NCBI RefSeq assembly: GCF_003315035.1
Contig: NZ_QNRE01000010.1
Location: 186,001-250,000 of the forward strand
DNA: 64,000 bases
DNA from: Nocardia puris
GTDB lineage: Bacteria; Actinomycetota; Actinomycetes; Mycobacteriales; Mycobacteriaceae
Reading direction: 5' to 3'
The position numbers and the translations under genes are program-made. The notes beneath the pieces were generated by a model. The model searched no databases, was not told the origin of the DNA, and was given only the letters and a program-made list of their open reading frames with translations. Of the stretch, positions 61,136 through 64,000 are shown in pieces. Numbering within the stretch: position 1 is the first letter of the stretch; each line of letters opens with the position of its first letter.

Positions 61136-64000
61136 TCAGCGTTGGATGTACCCGGCCGCCTTCTGCCGTTGCCTAAGTGACTCCCGGCGCATCGCCTCGT
61201 CCAGGTCGCGGACGTGGTAGTGGATGTGCTCCTCCACCACCCGCGCCGCCTGCTGGCCGCCCTCGCGGAGCGCACCGCCGTTCTGCACGAGGCGGGTTAG
61301 GAATCCGGAGTCGCGCAATCCGAGATCGGACCGCACTCCGTCCCACTGGGCTGTGAAGAACCCGGAGACGATGTCCATGGCCCGCGGTCCGAACGTCTGG
61401 GTGAACAGCTCCGGACTCATTGGCTGCGGAAGCGGCGGCTCGCCCGGCCCGTGCCGGTCTTCCGGCTTCACCGGGTCATCGAAGTGACCAGGATCGACGG
61501 ACATGTCGGCACCAGGCGCGAACTCTTCGCCCAGTACCGGCGGAGAGTGAGTAGCCGTGGCCGGGTTCTGGGGCAGAGCTTGACCAGGGTTGTTCGGCGC
61601 CTCTGGCATCAATCTGCCTAGCAGCGTGACGACCTCGGAAATGACGCGCTGCGCCTGCTCGACGATTGCGGGTGCGTGCCCGGGGTCAATGTCGGGGACG
61701 GTGAGTCGCGCCGCGCCGGCCAGCGCCTCGATCAGGTCCGCCAGCTGGCTCCATTGCTCGTAGGTGAGCACAGCCTCCGGCGACCCCGAAAGGTTCCAGC
61801 CGATTCCACCATGTGGCAATACACCGCCCTGGTCGTACCCGACGCCACGGAACGCCGCCGCCAAGGACCCGTACTTGGGGTCGCGCAACGCGTAGTTGAT
61901 GGCGGCCCTGATGTTCGATTCGGGGTCGTAGATGTCGGTGTTGTACCCAGCGTCGGCGTAGGCACGGAAGGTCGGGTCGATGACCTGGAGCAGCCCCTTG
62001 GAAGGAATACCCGCGGCGGCGTTGGAGTCCCACAGGTTGATCGCGCGCGGGTTGCCTGAGGACTCCGACCTGATCTGATTCAGTACTCTGTCGGTCTCGC
62101 CAAGATCCTGGCCCTTCTCCCGTAGGACCTTCTCCACGAGCGGACGCCACCGCTCTACGTCGGCGGTGTTGCCGGACGCGCTTCCGAACGTGGCCAGCGC
62201 GGGCGAGGCGTGCGCCGCCGCCAGCACGGTGTCGATCAGATGCTCGCCAACGCGACGGGGCAGAACGCCGAGCAAGCTGGTCCCGCTGTCAGGGATCGTG
62301 TCCCGCAGGGTCGCCAGCGGCGTGACGAGCCGATCGAGCACCTGCTGACCGAGCCCGGGCAGGTAGTCCCCGCCGGCGGCCAGCGAGATCATCTGCCCAT
62401 CGGATGCGATCGGCCCCAAGTTGGCCCAGTGCAGATGGTCGACGTGTTGGGCGTTGGTCGGCTGCCCGTAGTCGAATCGCCGACCGTTCTTCAAGTTTGT
62501 CCACCCCGCGAGCGGCCAGTGGATCAGCTCCGTGGACATCGGATACCGGGAGTAGACCCAGCGCGCAATCTCGGCCATGGGCCCGCCGAGGTCGATTGCG
62601 CGCCCCGCCATGTGGTAGTCGAATCCCGCACCGACATCTCGAAAGCGCTTGGCGCTGGTTAGGATTGCACGAGGGAACGCGCTCCTGACGGCATCCCACA
62701 GCGATCGCTGGACCGGGTCGAGCGGGTCCGCCGTGGCGACGATCCCGCCCGTGGCGTAGTGCTGAATCGACGACTGGTAGCGGCGCACTCCCGCGACGCC
62801 GTTGCGGCGGGCTGCGGCGTTCGCTTCGTGGACGTAGGTGCTGCCGACGGCACGGACCCATTCCGGCCGCATGATCGCTTCGCCGCCGCCGACGGCGATT
62901 GTGCGAGTATCGCGACCAGGCGTGTACCCGGGGATGACGCCGCCGGTGTGATAGCCCTCGATCCGAGAGACGGTGATCGTCCACTCGGGTAGATCCGGTA
63001 CCACCTGCCGCAGTGCGGTCCAGGCGTCGCGGAGTCCCCTGTTGACGACGTGGTCGAGAATCCAGTTGACTGGGTCCGCGACCGCTCGCCGGACAGCGCT
63101 CCACTCGACCGACAGCGACTGCACGCTCGTCCGCGTCTTGACGGCTAGGTCGCCCACCGCACGCGTGAGGGCGGGCAGCATCACAAGCGTTATGTCCGCG
63201 ATGTCCAAACCGATTGCCGGACGCAGGGATTGGAAGGCACGCACCGCCCCCTCCTCGATGCCTGCGCGGAAGCTGGCGTGCAATCCGGCCGCGCCGACGC
63301 CCAGTTCCGTGAATGCGGGCACGGCCACCGCGCTGGCATCGACCACCGCCTGTCCAGCTGCTGCTGCCGAGGTCGCGATCCCATCGAACGCGGGCAGTAG
63401 CTGCTCGTCGTAGGCGCGACGAACACCATCGGCGAATGTCGAGAACGAGCCATGGGCGGCGGAGAAGTCGGGCACTTGCGGCACTGCGGTGGGTTGCGCA
63501 GCCTGTTGACCCTCGCCTGGTGTCGATGGCTGCGAATTGTGTTCTACAGCATCTGGTTTCGCCGGCAGAGGAGCGCCGGGGGTAGGGATTGGCAGCGCGT
63601 CGGCGGGCGGTGCATTTGGGGTGGACAAGTCCACCGGAGTGGCGTACCCGAGGTAGGAAGGTTCGTAGCCGAGTAGTCGATTATATTGCGCGAGTTGAGA
63701 TTGCAGGCGGCGGCGTTCATAGGCGGACTGCTCGTCGGCTAGTGCGATCAGGGTGTCACGACGCTGATCCATAACCTGCTGGCGGTCCAACTGGACTGCG
63801 GCACCGTCGGTGTGGTCGTTGATCGCGGCGCGCTGCTCGGGCGACATCTCGGGTGGCGTGCTATTCATAGCCGCTCGCTCCGTGTCGCTCAGCGTCACGT
63901 TGTACGGGTTCGCATCCGCCGCGAAGTTCTCCGGCGAGTTGGAAACAATCCGTCGCCAGCGGTCCTCGAGTTCGTCCAGGCTCTGCTGCGCGGGGCTGGT
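61136..64000 (-). CDS. Tape measure protein, C-terminal part, with peptidoglycan-active domains (runs off the right edge)
   Basis: The frame is open from the window edge (TSPAQQSLDELEDRWRRIVS) for 954 residues; the true start lies to the right. Contents in order: helical region to about 330; Gly-rich segments GYHTGGVIPGYTPGRD and GGGEAIMRPEWVRAVG typical of tape measures; an M15-like stretch FDYHMAGRAIDLGG ... HVDHLHWAN at about 460-520; and a lytic-transglycosylase-like domain at about 630-700 (QIRSESSGNPRAINLWDSNA, GLLQVIDPTFRAYADAGYNT). It sets tail length and probably opens the cell wall on entry. Confidence 0.85.
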   Translation of the reverse strand, partial: TSPAQQSLDELEDRWRRIVSNSPENFAADANPYNVTLSDTERAAMNSTPPEMSPEQRAAINDHTDGAAVQLDRQQVMDQRRDTLIALADEQSAYERRRLQSQLAQYNRLLGYEPSYLGYATPVDLSTPNAPPADALPIPTPGAPLPAKPDAVEHNSQPSTPGEGQQAAQPTAVPQVPDFSAAHGSFSTFADGVRRAYDEQLLPAFDGIATSAAAAGQAVVDASAVAVPAFTELGVGAAGLHASFRAGIEEGAVRAFQSLRPAIGLDIADITLVMLPALTRAVGDLAVKTRTSVQSLSVEWSAVRRAVADPVNWILDHVVNRGLRDAWTALRQVVPDLPEWTITVSRIEGYHTGGVIPGYTPGRDTRTIAVGGGEAIMRPEWVRAVGSTYVHEANAAARRNGVAGVRRYQSSIQHYATGGIVATADPLDPVQRSLWDAVRSAFPRAILTSAKRFRDVGAGFDYHMAGRAIDLGGPMAEIARWVYSRYPMSTELIHWPLAGWTNLKNGRRFDYGQPTNAQHVDHLHWANLGPIASDGQMISLAAGGDYLPGLGQQVLDRLVTPLATLRDTIPDSGTSLLGVLPRRVGEHLIDTVLAAAHASPALATFGSASGNTADVERWRPLVEKVLREKGQDLGETDRVLNQIRSESSGNPRAINLWDSNAAAGIPSKGLLQVIDPTFRAYADAGYNTDIYDPESNIRAAINYALRDPKYGSLAAAFRGVGYDQGGVLPHGGIGWNLSGSPEAVLTYEQWSQLADLIEALAGAARLTVPDIDPGHAPAIVEQAQRVISEVVTLLGRLMPEAPNNPGQALPQNPATATHSPPVLGEEFAPGADMSVDPGHFDDPVKPEDRHGPGEPPLPQPMSPELFTQTFGPRAMDIVSGFFTAQWDGVRSDLGLRDSGFLTRLVQNGGALREGGQQAARVVEEHIHYHVRDLDEAMRRESLRQRQKAAGYIQR

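Overview
The window is chromosomal DNA of a high-GC actinobacterium, most likely Nocardia or a close relative (Mycobacteriales). I infer this from codon use, from an iniB-iniA-iniC operon, from HAIR operators (HspR sites) in front of clpB and dnaK, and from a gene content that matches, in rearranged form, the M. tuberculosis Rv0321-Rv0385 interval as I remember it (dcd, udgA, aspC/alaA, the Rv0338c Fe-S reductase, iniBAC, dnaK-grpE-dnaJ-hspR, clpB, and a globin-reductase next to clpB). No database was searched.

Layout. 1-10.2 kb is a heat-shock and redox block: the 5' part of clpB (minus), an LLM-type oxidoreductase, three paralogous flavin-reductase genes (two carry an N-terminal globin domain), then the dnaK-grpE-dnaJ-hspR operon (minus). 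10.7-24.1 kb holds a zinc-type alcohol dehydrogenase and a divergent pair of operons: iniB-iniA-iniC (two dynamin-like GTPases and a Gly/Ala-repeat protein) on the minus strand, and an Hsp70-like membrane protein, a large LuxR-type ATPase regulator and a second Hsp70-like membrane protein on the plus strand. 24.2-28.7 kb encodes two tandem secreted serine proteases, a TANGO2/NRDE protein and a secreted glycine-rich protein. 29.2-32.5 kb is a large membrane Fe-S reductase with a repetitive C-terminal tail and strong palindromic operator candidates upstream. 32.6-39.1 kb holds an acyl-CoA dehydrogenase pair and a MoxR ATPase/VWA-metallopeptidase trio. 39.3-40.2 kb is the wreck of a DarT-DarG toxin-antitoxin locus. 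40.3-51.7 kb is mostly ordinary chromosome (YdcF, UDP-glucose dehydrogenase, a third Hsp70-like protein, a YibE/F transporter-like protein, an alanine/aspartate-type aminotransferase, an XRE regulator and dcd), with a decayed patch at 43.9-47.3 kb. A tRNA-Gly(CCC) at 52.07 kb marks the start of different DNA.

52.2-64.0 kb is part of a siphovirus-type prophage, apparently running beyond the window. It holds an accessory membrane protein, an Lsr2-like protein, two related small tail-associated proteins, two holin-like proteins, two endolysins (a GH25-type muramidase and an M15 peptidase), a Gp37-like minor tail protein broken by a perfect 50-nt hairpin, a tail protein and a tape-measure protein with peptidoglycan-active domains. 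No integrase, capsid or terminase gene is visible, so those parts must lie to the right or be missing.

The observations I would follow first are the DarTG deletion remnant, the hairpin that interrupts the phage tail gene, the divergent iniBAC/Hsp70-LuxR-Hsp70 module, and the two operator-like palindromes in front of the Fe-S reductase.
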